64,000 bases of DNA, from positions 17,390,932 through 17,454,931 of the forward strand of contig OZ020254.1 of the NCBI GenBank assembly GCA_963971285.1, written 5' to 3'. Origin of the DNA: Astropecten irregularis. Its lineage: Eukaryota; Echinodermata; Asteroidea; Paxillosida; Astropectinidae. The notes below the pieces were generated by a model that had not been told where the DNA came from, ran no database searches, and was given only the letters and a program-made list of their open reading frames with translations. The translations under genes were made by a program, and so were the position numbers. Each line of letters opens with the position of its first letter. The first letter of the stretch is position 1. This document shows, piece after piece, positions 1 through 62,782 of the stretch.

Positions 1-295
1 ATAAGGATAAATACATATATATTTGATTTTAAATCTATGCGCGGTATTTTTGAACGAGTGAGGGCGCTTCGAATAACTTCCGGGGGTCATTTGACAATGC
101 CTTGTTCTTGTGTACCGCTGTGTCAGAATACAACTCGTACATGTCGTAGTAAAAATATATACTTCTATCGTATCCCAAAAGACAAAATTGTCCGTAAATG
201 ACCTCTGCTCAATTGACAATAAATCGGACCGTACCCCCAGAAAGTAAATAAAGTTGTACCTAACAGCGCCCTCTTGCGTTCAAAAATATGGCGCA

Positions 296-634
296 TTGCA
301 TTCACTATCTCAATGGGTAAATTCTGACCAAATTTCAATACAATCCATTCATGCATCACTGAGCAATAACTGATTGTCTTGAAAAGTCCATTTTGCTACC
401 ATTACAAATGAGTGACAGTTGTGGTCATCTGCATATGTGTAGTGAGTGTGGGTAACCACGTCTAGGGGAGATTTACAGATCACAACTAAGAATGTTAAGA
501 TGACCACCACATTGCCACTCAATTGTAATGGCAGGAAAATAGACTTTTCCAGACAATCAGTAATTGCTCAGTGATGCATGAATGGATTGCATTGAAATTT
601 GGTCAGAATTTACTCAGTGAGATAAAAATCAAAT
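296..634. repeat. long imperfect inverted repeat (hairpin element)
   Basis: Arms at about 296-434 and 494-634 are reverse complements over ~135 bp with scattered mismatches (the arm with gcatcactgagcaataact pairs with the one carrying tcagtaattgctcagtga). A ~60-bp spacer separates them. Foldback MITE type, family not recognised. Confidence 0.8.
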
Positions 635-871
635 AGCTGAAAACATACAATTTCTTTTCATAATTTTTTGAAAATGGGTATCGTTTTTTTTGCGACACAT
701 TATAAAACTAGTGAGAGAAAACATACATCACGCTATGAGTGTATCTTAAGCTGCATCCAAATCTGTTGACTAGAGCTAGGTCTAGGTCTTCGCTCCATTG
801 GAAATACGTGGAGACACCTAGACAATAGACCTAGCCGTAGCTCTGGAAACCCGTTTCGGACACTGCCTTAC

Positions 872-51718
<50,847 letters not shown>

Positions 51719-52447
51719 CTGAGATTGAAGTTCATCATAATTTGTATCCAATAAGTTAACTCTTATTTATTTCCGTAAATGGTTATCACTCAGTGGAATT
51801 CTTTCCAAAATACATTCATCATGGATCATTCAACACATGCATTGCCATTTTGCAAATTAATAAATATCGTCTGCTTTACAAATTGCATGTTACAAAATAC
51901 TGATTTAATGGACAATTTCTCGGGAAAATACCTCCATACTGCTCCGCAGCCGATAACAGTTGTCGAATGTTACTGTCCATAATTAATTCCAAGCTGTTAT
52001 TCCGCAAACACCATGAAAATTCATGTTACTTGTTGCAAAGTTTGAGTTGACAGCTTGCAAAAGTGGTCAATCTAGCGCCCTGGCAACGGGACCGCTTCCC
52101 ACACTAAATCGTATGCACAGAAATGATAATGAATTGGTTGGGCTTGTAAAATAAATAGTCTTGTTACCGGTAACAAACGCTTGAGTTATGGAAAAAAGTT
52201 TGTTATTGATATTATTTTGTTTCTATGAATTGATAAAAAGTTATTAAATTGGAAAACGTTACAGCCAATGTTTTATTTGACAATATTTATTCATATTTTT
52301 ACAATTCAACTCGGTTTATGTCAATCAGTTTAGACCAGGTATTTTTTCAATTAGAAAAAAGGGGGCAGGACGCGCACCCTTGGGTTACAATCAGCTAGTT
52401 GAGTTAAGATGCATAATGACCATTTTGACTTTTTAACTGTATCATTG
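51719..52447. other. presumed CFAP46 5' UTR / promoter interval
   Basis: This is the only repeat-poor stretch upstream of the start codon. It holds the X-box candidate. I see no convincing TATA box or other initiator element, and the transcription start is not determined. Confidence 0.4.
52074..52087 (-). promoter_or_regulatory. candidate RFX X-box upstream of CFAP46
   Basis: On the coding strand it reads GTTGCCAGGGCGCT, 10 of 14 matches to the palindromic X-box GTTGCCATGGCAAC with a perfect left half. It lies ~356 bp upstream of the start codon. RFX factors (with FOXJ1) drive cilium genes through such sites. Position and gene context fit, but activity is inferred. Confidence 0.55.
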
Positions 52448-52746
52448 AAATCCAAGCTGTATGGAGATGGTGCTGGTAGAATCATACCGTTAACAATTTT
52501 CTGCCTAAAATGGTGTATTTATCCAGAAATTAGTAAAACAACGACCGAAAATCTTTTTGATCTTTTAAAAGATCAAAAATAAAAGAGAAAAGACTTAAGA
52601 AATACCGTGGCGGTTTTTCACTGTTTTCTCAAAAAGTGGGCATCGTATGGGACTGAAATTTTCACAGATGACTATTATCTGTCTTGGTATTTTTGCCCAT
52701 GAATCTGTATTTGATAAAAACCAAAGTATGATACATGTATTACCTT
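52448..52746. repeat. CATACTTTGG MITE, reverse orientation
   Basis: gtatggagatggtgctggta ... accaaagtatgatacatgta. From 52750 to 52940 nothing is recognised. Confidence 0.78.
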
Positions 52747-52939
52747 TAATAGGCCTATATTGATCCACTGTTTTTCAATTTTTTTTTCACAGAGAATTTG
52801 AATTCCCTCCTTGACCGGTTTAATGTGGACTATAAAACCTACATTTATTCATATAATTAATATTCATAACTCTTCACAATAACAATTGTCACTTATATGT
52901 AATGTGAATTTACATGTGTAAACTATGGTGTTCCATTTG

Positions 52940-53295
52940 TGCCGTCACCGCGTCGCATTTTTTTTTGGCCGTCGCATTAAATTTTTTTTGGCGTCGCATT
53001 TTATTCCGTCACATTTTTGTATGCGTCACAACTCCACGTGACTATCACATGATCGGTAAGTCTAACTTAAAGTGTGGAGGGAAAAGCTAATCATACATAT
53101 TGTAGCCGTGTTACACAAATCAGGAGAGCGGACCAAAATGGCCTAGCCATAATGCCAACAAAAGGCGAAGTATGTAGTTCTTTAAGATGGTGGATGATAG
53201 TGGGGTGGGGGAGGTGCCGTAGCATTTTTTGTTTTGGCGCCGTATTTTTCTTTTTTTCCGTCGCATCTTTTTTTTGCCGTCACATTTTCCTTCCG
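52940..53295. repeat. degenerate CCGTCGCATTTTTT repeats
   Basis: Nine or so scattered copies of (c)cgtcgcattttttt / ccgtcacatttt, in two blocks around a unique centre (53040-53200). Confidence 0.7.
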
Positions 53296-53919
53296 GTGAT
53301 AATATACTGAGCCCTTTATTATTTTGTATCCTTTAATAATTATGGGGGGCTCAAAATATATTTCCTGTGTTTTTTGTTAAAAAACAAACACATTCAATAG
53401 GCCTACAGTTTTTTATCCCCGTTCTGTTTCTTTCTTGCTAGCGTTACATTACCATATTAAAATCTGGTTGATTGATATTTGCTGACTGCTTAATACAAGG
53501 CAGAGGAACACACCTGTTCTTCTCAGTTGGAATGTTAATTAACTAATTTTCACACTTATAAATTCACCGCCTGTGGGTTAGCTATACTATTATGAAGGGG
53601 CGTCGTAAGTTTGTTAAGCCACTGGGGCGGGCACATTTTCTTTGCCTTATCTTCCTTTTATACCACGACCCTCTACCAACACCAGTACCCACCTTCTATC
53701 TTAAACCCCCGGCCCGGCCCCCACCTGTACCTACCATCCACCATCGTAACTACATAATATGCCTGCTGAAGTTTATTGGGCTCGATGACACTGATATAAG
53801 CTTTTTAAACTTCTAAGAGAGCAGTCCGGTTTTTCCAATTTTCTTCGCTATCACTCACTCATCCCATGACCGGTCTGGTCGTCAGTCGGGGGGGGGGGGG
53901 GGGGGGGGTCTTGAGGGAT
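53296..53919. other. intergenic sequence, G-run at 53889-53907
   Basis: AT-rich with a short C-rich stretch (53700-53730) and a run of ~19 G. No gene is seen. Confidence 0.4.
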
Positions 53920-54430
53920 GCCGCAACAGTTATTCCTTTCCAAAATGTCTCTCCTGGCGGCTGACCGTAGGAGTTACGTCGCCGGAGAGGGACGTCAAGT
54001 CTTTGATGTTGTCAGACCAGGTCTTGCGTTGGCGTCCTCTTCTGCGACTACCTTCCAGGGTGCCTTGGAGGATGGTCTTCTGCGACTACCTTCCTGGGTG
54101 CCTTGGAGGATGGTCTTGGCCAGGCAGTTGTGACGAGTGACATGTCCTACCATGCCAGCTTCCTCCTCTTAACTGTTGCAAGCAGAGGCTTCTGTGATGG
54201 GGGCCTATTATACCATGGAGTTGATTGTGATTCGCTCATATGTTGGTATGTTGAGATACGCAGAAGTCTTCGTATGCATCTGAACTCGAACGCCTGGATG
54301 CGTCTCAGTCTCGGCATGAAGTGTCCAGGTCTCGCAGCCATAGAGAAGTGAGGAGACAACCAGGGATAGAGCTAGCTTGTATTTGGTAGTAAAGTTAATT
54401 TTGCTCTTCCACACCCGGCGCTATCAGGGA
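53920..54430 (-). mobile_element. non-LTR retrotransposon RT C-terminus, remnant
   Basis: Minus-strand blocks WKSKINFTTKYKLALSLVVS, SLLYGCETWTLHAETE, RIQAFEFRCIRRLLRISTYQ and LLATVKRRKLAW follow the usual order after the RT catalytic domain of LINE-type elements (LLYGCETW, RRLLRI). They lie in two frames, so the copy is broken. A 46-bp stretch (tctgcgactaccttcc...) is duplicated at 54033-54110. Confidence 0.85.
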
Positions 54431-54467
54431 TGTAGAAACAGAAATCCAATATGACTCCTTAATTTAA

Positions 54468-54838
54468 AGGTAATATCATACTTTGGTTTTTGTCAAAGAA
54501 ATACAGATTCTTGGACAAAAATATCAAGGAAGATACAGTAAAAGTAATCTGTGAAAATTTGAGTCCCATACGGTGCCCACTTTTTTTTTAGAAAACAGTG
54601 AAGAACGGCCACAGTATTTCCTAAGTCTTTTTTCTTGTTAGTGATGTTTTACTCAAAGATGAAAAAGATTTTCGGTCGTTGTTTTAGTAATTCCTGGATA
54701 ATACAGCATTTCAGGCGGAAACATTTTAACGGTATGTTTCTACCACCACCATCTTCATACCTTGGAAGTATACGCATACGTAAATCTGTGAACATTTCTG
54801 TTTTGGTTTAGTTATCAAAGTATGATACTACCTTTAAA
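54468..54838. repeat. CATACTTTGG MITE, full length
   Basis: ggtaatatcatactttggtt ... atcaaagtatgatactacct, ~370 bp. Confidence 0.83.
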
Positions 54839-55129
54839 ACTATTTACGTGTCCGTAAATTTGTTGGCATTGTGGGTAGACCATGGGTCCGCACTCCTGAT
54901 TCTGTTTAACATGGCTATAAACATGTACATGATGTATGATTAGCTTTCCCCTCTACACACTACTGTTTTTGTTGTGCTTTAGAAATAATTATTATACTCG
55001 TCCTAAAAATTCGATATTTGGGACATCAGTATACTGCGTGGCGTTCTGCATGTGACGTAAGCAAGGTTTTTCGTCGCGAAAAGTGGGGTGCAAAATTATT
55101 GGTCTAAAATACCTCCTTTCTCTATAATT

Positions 55130-55398
55130 GGCTTTTTCGATTTCAATCGGAAAAGGTATTGTTTTTGTTCTGATTTTTGGCTTTTCCGATTTTAATCGGA
55201 AAAGGTATTGTTTTTGTTCTGATTTTTTTTTTTTTGGCTTTTCCATGTTCAATGGAAAAGGTATTGTTTTTGTTCTGATTTTTTTTTCTTTGGCTTTTTC
55301 GCGGAAGCGAAAAGCCTTTGTTTCTGTTCTGTTATTTTTTGGCTTTTTCGCGGAAGCGAAAAGCCTTTGTTTTTGTTCTGTTATTTTTTTTTTTTTCT
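55130..55398 (+). repeat. five tandem hairpin modules
   Basis: Starts at 55130, 55179, 55236, 55292 and 55341, each 49-57 bp. Each module is a stem-loop (for example ggcttttccgat / atcggaaaagg, or ggctttttcgc / gcgaaaagcc), then a T-rich tail with ttgtt(t/c)ttgttctg. A sixth module sits at 59958-60010. Confidence 0.9.
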
Positions 55399-56337
55399 TC
55401 CTCTTCTTGTCGCCAAAAACCCATAGACAAAGCACGGGGGTATTCTCGGAGCCACTTTTGTAATTTCTAAACAGTCAATCTTAACCAAACTTGGTCTGAA
55501 GGAAGTCCATATAGGGTAGTTGTCTCCCGAAACTTTTCGTCATCATGACGTCATGGAGTGTCACGTGACAATGCCTTAAAGGGGCAAATTTCACACATCA
55601 ATTATAAACGAACCCTAGGTCCGATTTGGTTGAAACTTGGTACGTATCTAAGGCGGGAAGTGTTAAAACAAAAAATTACAATTACGTCACCATGACATCA
55701 TCGTGTGTCACGTGACAACGTCTTAAATGGGCAAACTTCACTCATCAATTATAAACGAACTCTTGGTCTGATTGGATTGAAACTTTGTATGTGTCTAAGT
55801 CTTGAAGAGTTATATCGGAAATTTGCAATGACTTTATAGTGACGTCATCGAGTGTCACGTGACAACACCTTAAAGGAGCAAACTTTACACATAAATAATA
55901 AATGAACCCTAGGTCCGATTGAGTTGAAACTGGGTATGTATCCAAGTCGTGGAGTGTTATAACAAAAATAGGCAATGACGTCATCATGACGTCATCGTGC
56001 GTCAAATGACAATGCCTTAAAGTTGCAAACTTCGTACATCAATAATAAACGAACCCTAGGTCCGATTCGGTTGAAACTTGGTATGTATCTAAGTCGGGAA
56101 GAGTTTATATTTTTGTTTATAGGCCCTATGCAAACATTGTGTGTCACGTGACAGGGATTTAAAGGGGCAAACTTTATATGCCAATTAAGAATTAACAAAC
56201 CCTAGAAGAATTAGCTCCTCATTTAAAAGTAGTAAGAATGAGAATACAAATTTCTGAAGTAGCATCATATTAAGAAGGCTTTTTATATCATATGTGAAAA
56301 AGCCTTATGTGCTGTTTCCAACAGCCATAAACTCTAG
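55386..56337 (+). mobile_element. Helitron-like element, array copy 1
   Basis: Starts ttcttcctcttcttgtcgcc, ends with hairpin gctgtttccaacagc and then CTAG-T. Holds four to five 147-bp sub-repeats with GTCACGTGAC and TGACGTCA palindromes. No protein coding is seen. Confidence 0.6.
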
Positions 56338-57580
56338 TTTTTTTTTCTTCCTCTTCTTGTCGCCAAAAACCCATAGACAAAGCACGGGGGTATTCTCGGA
56401 GCCACTTTTGTAATTTCGAAACAGTCAATCTTAACCAAACTTGGTCTGAAGGAAGTCCATATAGGGTAGTTGTCTCCCGAAACTTTTCGTCATCATGACG
56501 TCATGGAGTGTCACGTGACAATGCCTTAAAGGGGCAAATTTCACACATCAATTATAAACGAACCCTAGGTCCGATTTGGTTGAAACTTGGTACGTATCTA
56601 AGGCGGGAAGTGTTAAAACAAAAAATTACAATTACGTCACCATGACATCATCGTGTGTCACGTGACAACGTCTTAAATGGGCAAACTTCACTCATCAATT
56701 ATAAACGAACCCTTGGTCTGATTGGATTGAAACTTTGTATGTGTCTAAGTCGTTAAGTGTTATATCGGAAATTTGCTATGACTTTATTGTGACGTCATCG
56801 AGTGTCACGTGACAACACCTTAAAGGGGCAAACTTCACACATAAATAATAAATTAACCCTAGGTCCGATTTGGTTGAAACTTGGTATGTATCTAAGTCGG
56901 GAAGTATTAAAACAAAAAAATGCAATTACGTCACCATGATATCATCGTGTGTCACGTGACAACGTCTTAAATGGGCAAACTTCACTCATCAATTGTAACG
57001 AACTCTTGGTCTGATTGGATTGAAACTTTGTATGTGTCTAAGTCTTGAAGAGTTATATCGGAAATTTGCAATGACTTTATTGTGACGTCATCGAGTGTCA
57101 CGTGACAACACCTTAAAGGAGCAAAGTTTACACATAAATAATAAATGAACCCTAGGTCCGATTGAGTTGAAACTGGGTATGTATCTAAGTCGTGGAGTGT
57201 TATAACAAAAATGGGCAATGACGTCATCATGACGTCATCGTGCGTCAAATGGCAGTGCCGTAAAGTTGCAAACTTCGTACATCAATAATAAACGAACCCT
57301 AGGTCCGATTCGGTTGAAACTTGGTATGTATCTAAGTCGGGAAGAGTTTATATTTTTGTTTATAGGCCCTATGCAAACATTGTGTGTCACGTGACAGGGA
57401 TTTAAAGGGGCAAACTTTATATGCCAATTAAGAATTAACAAACCCTAGAAGAATTAGCTCCTCATTTAAAAGTAGTAAGAATGAGAATACACATTTCTGA
57501 AGTAGCATCATATTAAGAAGGCTTTTTATATCATATGCGAAAAAGCCTTATGTGCTGTTTCCAAAAGCCATAAACTCTAG
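56338..57580 (+). mobile_element. Helitron-like element, array copy 2
   Basis: Nearly identical to copy 1 over shared parts but ~290 bp longer, equal to two extra 147-bp units. The terminal hairpin is weakened (gctgtttccaaaagc), then CTAG-T. Confidence 0.6.
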
Positions 57581-58780
57581 TTTCTTCTTCTTCTTCTTCT
57601 TCTTCTTCTTCTTCTTCTTCTTGTCGTTGGAATTCCTATAGACAAAGCACAGGAGCATTCTAGGTGGCACTTTGTCCACTTTTAAACTGCCGATTTTAAC
57701 CAAACTTGGTCAAAACAAAGTCCCTGTAGGGTAGTTGTGTGCGCAACATTTTCGCCATCGTGACGTCATCAGGTGTCACGTGACAGTGTCTTAAAGGGGC
57801 AAACTTCAGACATCAATTATGAACGAACCCTAAGTCCGATTGAGTTGAAACTTGGTATGTATCTAAGTCGGGAAGTGTTATATCGAAAAATTGCAATGAC
57901 GTCATCATGACGTCATTCCCTGATTTTTTATGATTTATTGAAATTTTGGGTTATTAAAGTTCTTTTAACGATATCTAGTAAACGAAACAAGATATCTTTG
58001 AATTTGTTTTTGATAATTCTTCAGCATACACCATAGATAAACACTGCATAGACAAAAATTCAGTGACGTCATCATGACGTCATAAAAAATGTGATTTTTA
58101 TAACACATAGTAGGAACGGCCGATGGCCTTGAAAATTGGTACATTGGTGAATTGGAGGTTCGGGGTTGTAATTATGAAGTTACATCAAGACAGCGTCATT
58201 TTTTTATTTTTTATGATTTTTTGAATATTTTTCACGCTATAGCCCATTGACTTGTACAGGGCAAACAGGAAGTAGCTCCTCATTTAAAAGTGGTAAGAGC
58301 TAGGATCATGATTCTTTCACCAAATATCAATGTTAGGCAAGGTCTTTCTTTGTGACACATTGCTTGACCTCTGTGACCTCTACTTCCGGTCAAACAGGAA
58401 GTAGCTCCTCATTTAAAAGTGGTTACAGCTATGATCATGATTCTTTCACCAAAAGTGAATGTTAGGCAATTTCCTTCATTTGTGTCACATTGCTTGACCT
58501 CTGTGACCTCTACTTCCGGTCAAACAGGAAGTAGCTCCTTATTTAAAAGTTGTAAGAGCTAGGATCATGATTCTTTCAGCAAAAGTAAATGTTAGGCAAG
58601 GTCTTTCCCTGTGACACAAACATGACCAAGTCAAGTGACTTCAGATTAAAGGTGCACTCTTCAAAAGTATAAAGTTTAATATCTTAATCAAATGTTTTTT
58701 GTGTATAATGTTTAGAAAAAATTTTAATATCATAAAACGGAAAAGCCATGTGTTCTGTTTTCAACAGACACAATATCTAG
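57581..58780 (+). mobile_element. Helitron-like element, array copy 3
   Basis: Opens with (TTC)n, then ttgtcgttggaattcctata. It ends ctgttttcaacag with tgt/aca flanks, then atatCTAG-T. The second half contains three ~125-bp units with ctacttccggtcaaacagga. Confidence 0.6.
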
Positions 58781-59956
58781 TTTCTTCTTCTTCTTCTTGT
58801 CGTATGAATTCCTATAGACAAAGCACATGTGCATTCTAGGTGCCACTTTTGCCACTTTTAAACTGCCGATTTTAATCAAACTTGGTCAAAACAAAGTCCC
58901 CACAGCGAAGTTGGTTGCCGAAACTTTTCGTCATCATGACGTCATCAGGTGTCACGTGACAGTGTCTTAAAGGGGCAAACTTCAGACATCAATTATGAAC
59001 GAACCCTATGTCTGATTGAGTTGAAACTTGGTATGTATCTAAGTCGGGAAGTGTTATATCGAAAAATTGCAATGACGTCATCATGACGTCATTCCCTGAT
59101 TTTTTATGATTTATTGAAATTTTGGGTCATTAAAGTTCTTTTAATGATATCTAGTAAATGAAACAAGATATCTTTGAATTTCTTTTTGATAATTCTTCAG
59201 CATACACCATAGATGAACACTGCATAGACAAAAATTCAGTGACGTCATCATGACGTCATAAAAAATGTGATTTTTATAACACATAGTAGGAACGGCCGAT
59301 GGCCTTGAAAATTGGTACATTGGTGAATTGGAGGTTCGGGGTTGTAATTATGAAGTTACATCAAGACAGCGTCATTTTTTTTTTTTTATGATTTTTTGAA
59401 TATTTTTCACGCTATAGCCCATTGACTTGTACAGGGCAAACAGGAAGTAGCTCCTCATTTAAAAGTGGTAAGAGCTAGGATCATGATTCTTTCACCAAAT
59501 ATCAATGTTAGGCAAGGTCTTTCTTTGTGACACATTGCTTGACCTCCGTGACCTCTACTTCCGGTCAAACAGGAAGTAGCTCCTCATTTAAAAGTGGTTA
59601 CAGCTATGATCATGATTCTTTCACCAAACGTGAATGTTAGGCAATTTCCTTCATTTGTGTCACATTGCTTGACCTCTGTGACCTCTACTTCCGGTCAAAC
59701 AGGAAGTAGCTCCTCATTTAAAAGTTGTAAGAGCTAGGATCATGATTCTTTCAGCAAAAGTAAATGTTAGGCAAGGTCTTTCCCTGTGACACAAACATGA
59801 CCAAGTCAAGTGACTTCAGATTAAAGGTGCACTCTCCAAAAGTATAAAGTTTAATATCTTAATCAAATGTTTTTTTGTGTATAATGTTTTGAAAAAATTT
59901 TAATATCATAAAACGGAAAAGCCATGTGTTCTGTTTTCAACAGACACAATATCTAG
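58781..59956 (+). mobile_element. Helitron-like element, array copy 4
   Basis: Same layout as copy 3 with few differences, so a recent duplication. Ends in the ctgttttcaacag hairpin and CTAG-T. Confidence 0.6.
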
Positions 59957-61188
59957 TTGGCTTTTCCATGTTCAATGGAAAAGGTATTGTTTTTGTTCTG
60001 ATTTTTTTTTCTTTTCTTCTTCTTCTTCTTGTCGTATGAATTCCTATAGACAAAGCACATGTGCATTCTAGGTGCCACTTAGGCCACTTTTAAAATGCCG
60101 ATTTTAATCAAACTTGGTCAAAACAAAGTCCCCACAGCGTAGTTGGTTGCCGAAACTTTTTGTCAACATGACGGCATCAGGTGTCACGTGACAGTGTATT
60201 AAAGGGGCAAACTTCAGACATCAATTATGAACGAACCCTAGGTCTGATTGAGTTGAAACTTGGTATGTATCTAAGTCGGGAAGTGTTATATCGAAAAATT
60301 GCAATGACGTCATGATGACGTCATTCCCTGATTTTTTATGATTTATTGAAATTTTGGGTCATTAAAGTTCTTTTAACGATATCTAGTAAACGAATCAAGA
60401 TATCTTTGAATTTCTTTTTGATAATTCTTCAGCATACACCATAGATGAACACTGCATAGACAAAAATTCAATGACGTCATCATGACGTCATAAAAAATGT
60501 GATTTTTATAACACATAGTAGGAACGGCCGATGGCCTTGAAAATTGGGACATTGGTGAATTGGAGGTTCAATATTGTAATTATGAAGTTACGTCAAGACA
60601 GCGTCATTTTTGTATTTTTTATGATTTTTTGAATATTTTTCACGCTATAGCCCATTGACTTGTACAGGGCAAACAGGAAGTAGCTCCCCATTTAAAAGTG
60701 GTAAGAGCTAGGATCATGATTCTTTCACCAAATATCAATGTTAGGCAATGTCTTTCTTTGTGACACATTGCTTGACCTCTGTGACCTCTACTTCCGGTCA
60801 AACAGGAAGTAGCTCCTCATTTAAAAGTAGTTACAGCTATGATCATGATTATTTCACCAAAAGTGAATGTAAGGCAATTTCCTTCATTTGTGTCACATCG
60901 CTTGACCTCTGTGACCTCTACTTCCGGTCAAACAGGAAGTAACTCCTCATTTAAAAGTTGTATGAGCTAGGATTATGATTCTTTCAGCAAAAGTAAATAT
61001 TAGGCAAGGTCTTTCCCTGTGACACAAACATGACCAAGTCAAGTGACTTCAGATTAAAGTTGCACTCTTAAAAAGTATAAAGCTTAATATCTTAATCAAA
61101 TGTTTTGTGTGTATAATGTTTTGAGAATTGTTTAATATCATAAAACGGAAAAGCCATGTGTTCTGTTTTCAACAGACACAATATCTAG
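59957..61188 (+). mobile_element. Helitron-like element, array copy 5 with a hairpin module at its start
   Basis: The junction CTAG-T is followed directly by the hairpin module (ggcttttccatgttcaatgg), then TTC-rich tract and body as in copies 3 and 4. Confidence 0.6.
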
Positions 61189-62782
61189 TTTCTTCTTCTT
61201 GTCGTTTGAGTTACCATAGACTTTTTCTAGGTGGCACTTTGGCTACTTTTAAATTGCCGATTTTCATCATACTTGGTCTGGAGGAAGTCCATATAGAGTA
61301 GTTGTCTCCCGAAACTTTTCATTGTCATGACGTCATCAGGTGTCACGTGACAGTGTCTTAAAGGGGCAAACTTCAGACATCAATTATGAACGAACCCTAA
61401 GTCTGATTGAGTTGAAACTTGGTATGTATCTAAGTCGGGAAGTGTTATATCGAAAATTTGCAATGACGTCATGATGACGTCATTCACAGATTTTTTATGA
61501 TTTATTGAAATTTTGGGTCATTAAAGTTCTTTTAACGATATCTAGTAAACGAAACAAGATATCTTTGAATTTCTTTTTGATAATTCTTCAGCATACACCA
61601 TAGATGAACACTGCATAGACAAAAATTCTGTGACGTCATCATGACGTCATAAAAAATGCGATTTTTATAACACATAGTAGGAACGGCCGATCGCCTCGAA
61701 AATTGGTAGGTGTGGGATTTGGAGGTTGGGGATCGTAATTATGAAGTTACGTCAAGACAGCGTGATCATTTGATTTTTTATGATTTTTTTAAATCTTTTT
61801 CACGCTAGCCCATTGACTTGTACAGAGCTAGCTCTGTACGTTGCATGTGCAACAATTTACTTAGACCGCTTTCAATGCATGGCGCCCTCTTTAGACGCTA
61901 GCTCATTGACTTGTACAGAGCTAGCTCTGTACGTTGCATGTGCAACAATTTACTTAGACCGCTTTCAATGCATGGCGCCCTCTTTGGATTAAAACAAGAA
62001 ACTGCGGTGGTGTCAGTACGTTATTTAAAAAAATCAACAAAAACGGTTTGAGATATTAAGTTGATTCTTTCACCAAACGTGATTATTATGCAGGGTGTTT
62101 CTGAGAGACACATTGCTTGACATCTATGACCTCTACTTCCGGTCAAACAGGAAGAAGCTCCTCATATAAAAGTGGTAAATCTCTTTTATGATTTTAATTC
62201 AATAATCAAAATCTTCAAAAATCAACACAAAATCAACGGTTTGAGATATTAAGTTGATTCTTTCACCAAAAGTGACTGTTAGGCAGGGTCTTTCTTTGTG
62301 ACTCACTGCTTGACCTCTGTGACCTCTACTTCCGGTCAAACAGGGAGTAGCTCCTCATTTAAAAGTGGTAAGAGCTAGGATCATGATTCTTTCACTAAAT
62401 ATCAATGTTAGGCAATGTCTTTCTTTGTGACACATTGCTTGACCTCTGTGACCTCTACTTCCGGTAAAACCGGAAGTAGCTCCTCATTTAAGAGTGTTAA
62501 GAGCCAGGATCATGATTCTTTCACCAAATGTCAATGTTAGGCAAAGTCTTTCTTTGTGACACATTGCTTGACCTCTGTGACCTCTACTTCCGGTCAAACA
62601 GGAAGTAGTTTGCCATTTAAAAGTTGTAAGAGCTGGGATCATGATTTTTTTTTCATTTGTCCCATTGAGGGATCCATTTCTTTAATATAATATTTAAAAG
62701 CATATTATATATCTATAAATCCATTTAAAATACCATATGCGGAAAAGCCTTATGCGCTGTTTCTAACAGCCATAAACTCTAG
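61189..62782 (+). mobile_element. Helitron-like element, array copy 6, longest
   Basis: 1,594 bp. Carries a private 93-bp tandem duplication (61804-61989) and more ~129-bp units. Ends in a hairpin (gctgtttctaacagc) and CTAG-T. Confidence 0.6.
61804..61989. repeat. 93-bp tandem duplication with 20-bp palindrome
   Basis: Each half contains the perfect palindrome GTACAGAGCTAGCTCTGTAC (61820-61839 and 61913-61932) and ttgcatgtgcaa. The two halves are almost identical. Confidence 0.9.

Noticed and set aside
55745-57248. Two near-identical ~87-codon minus-strand frames as a duplicated gene
   Set aside because: They are shadows of the 147-bp sub-repeats, and the similarity comes from DNA duplication.
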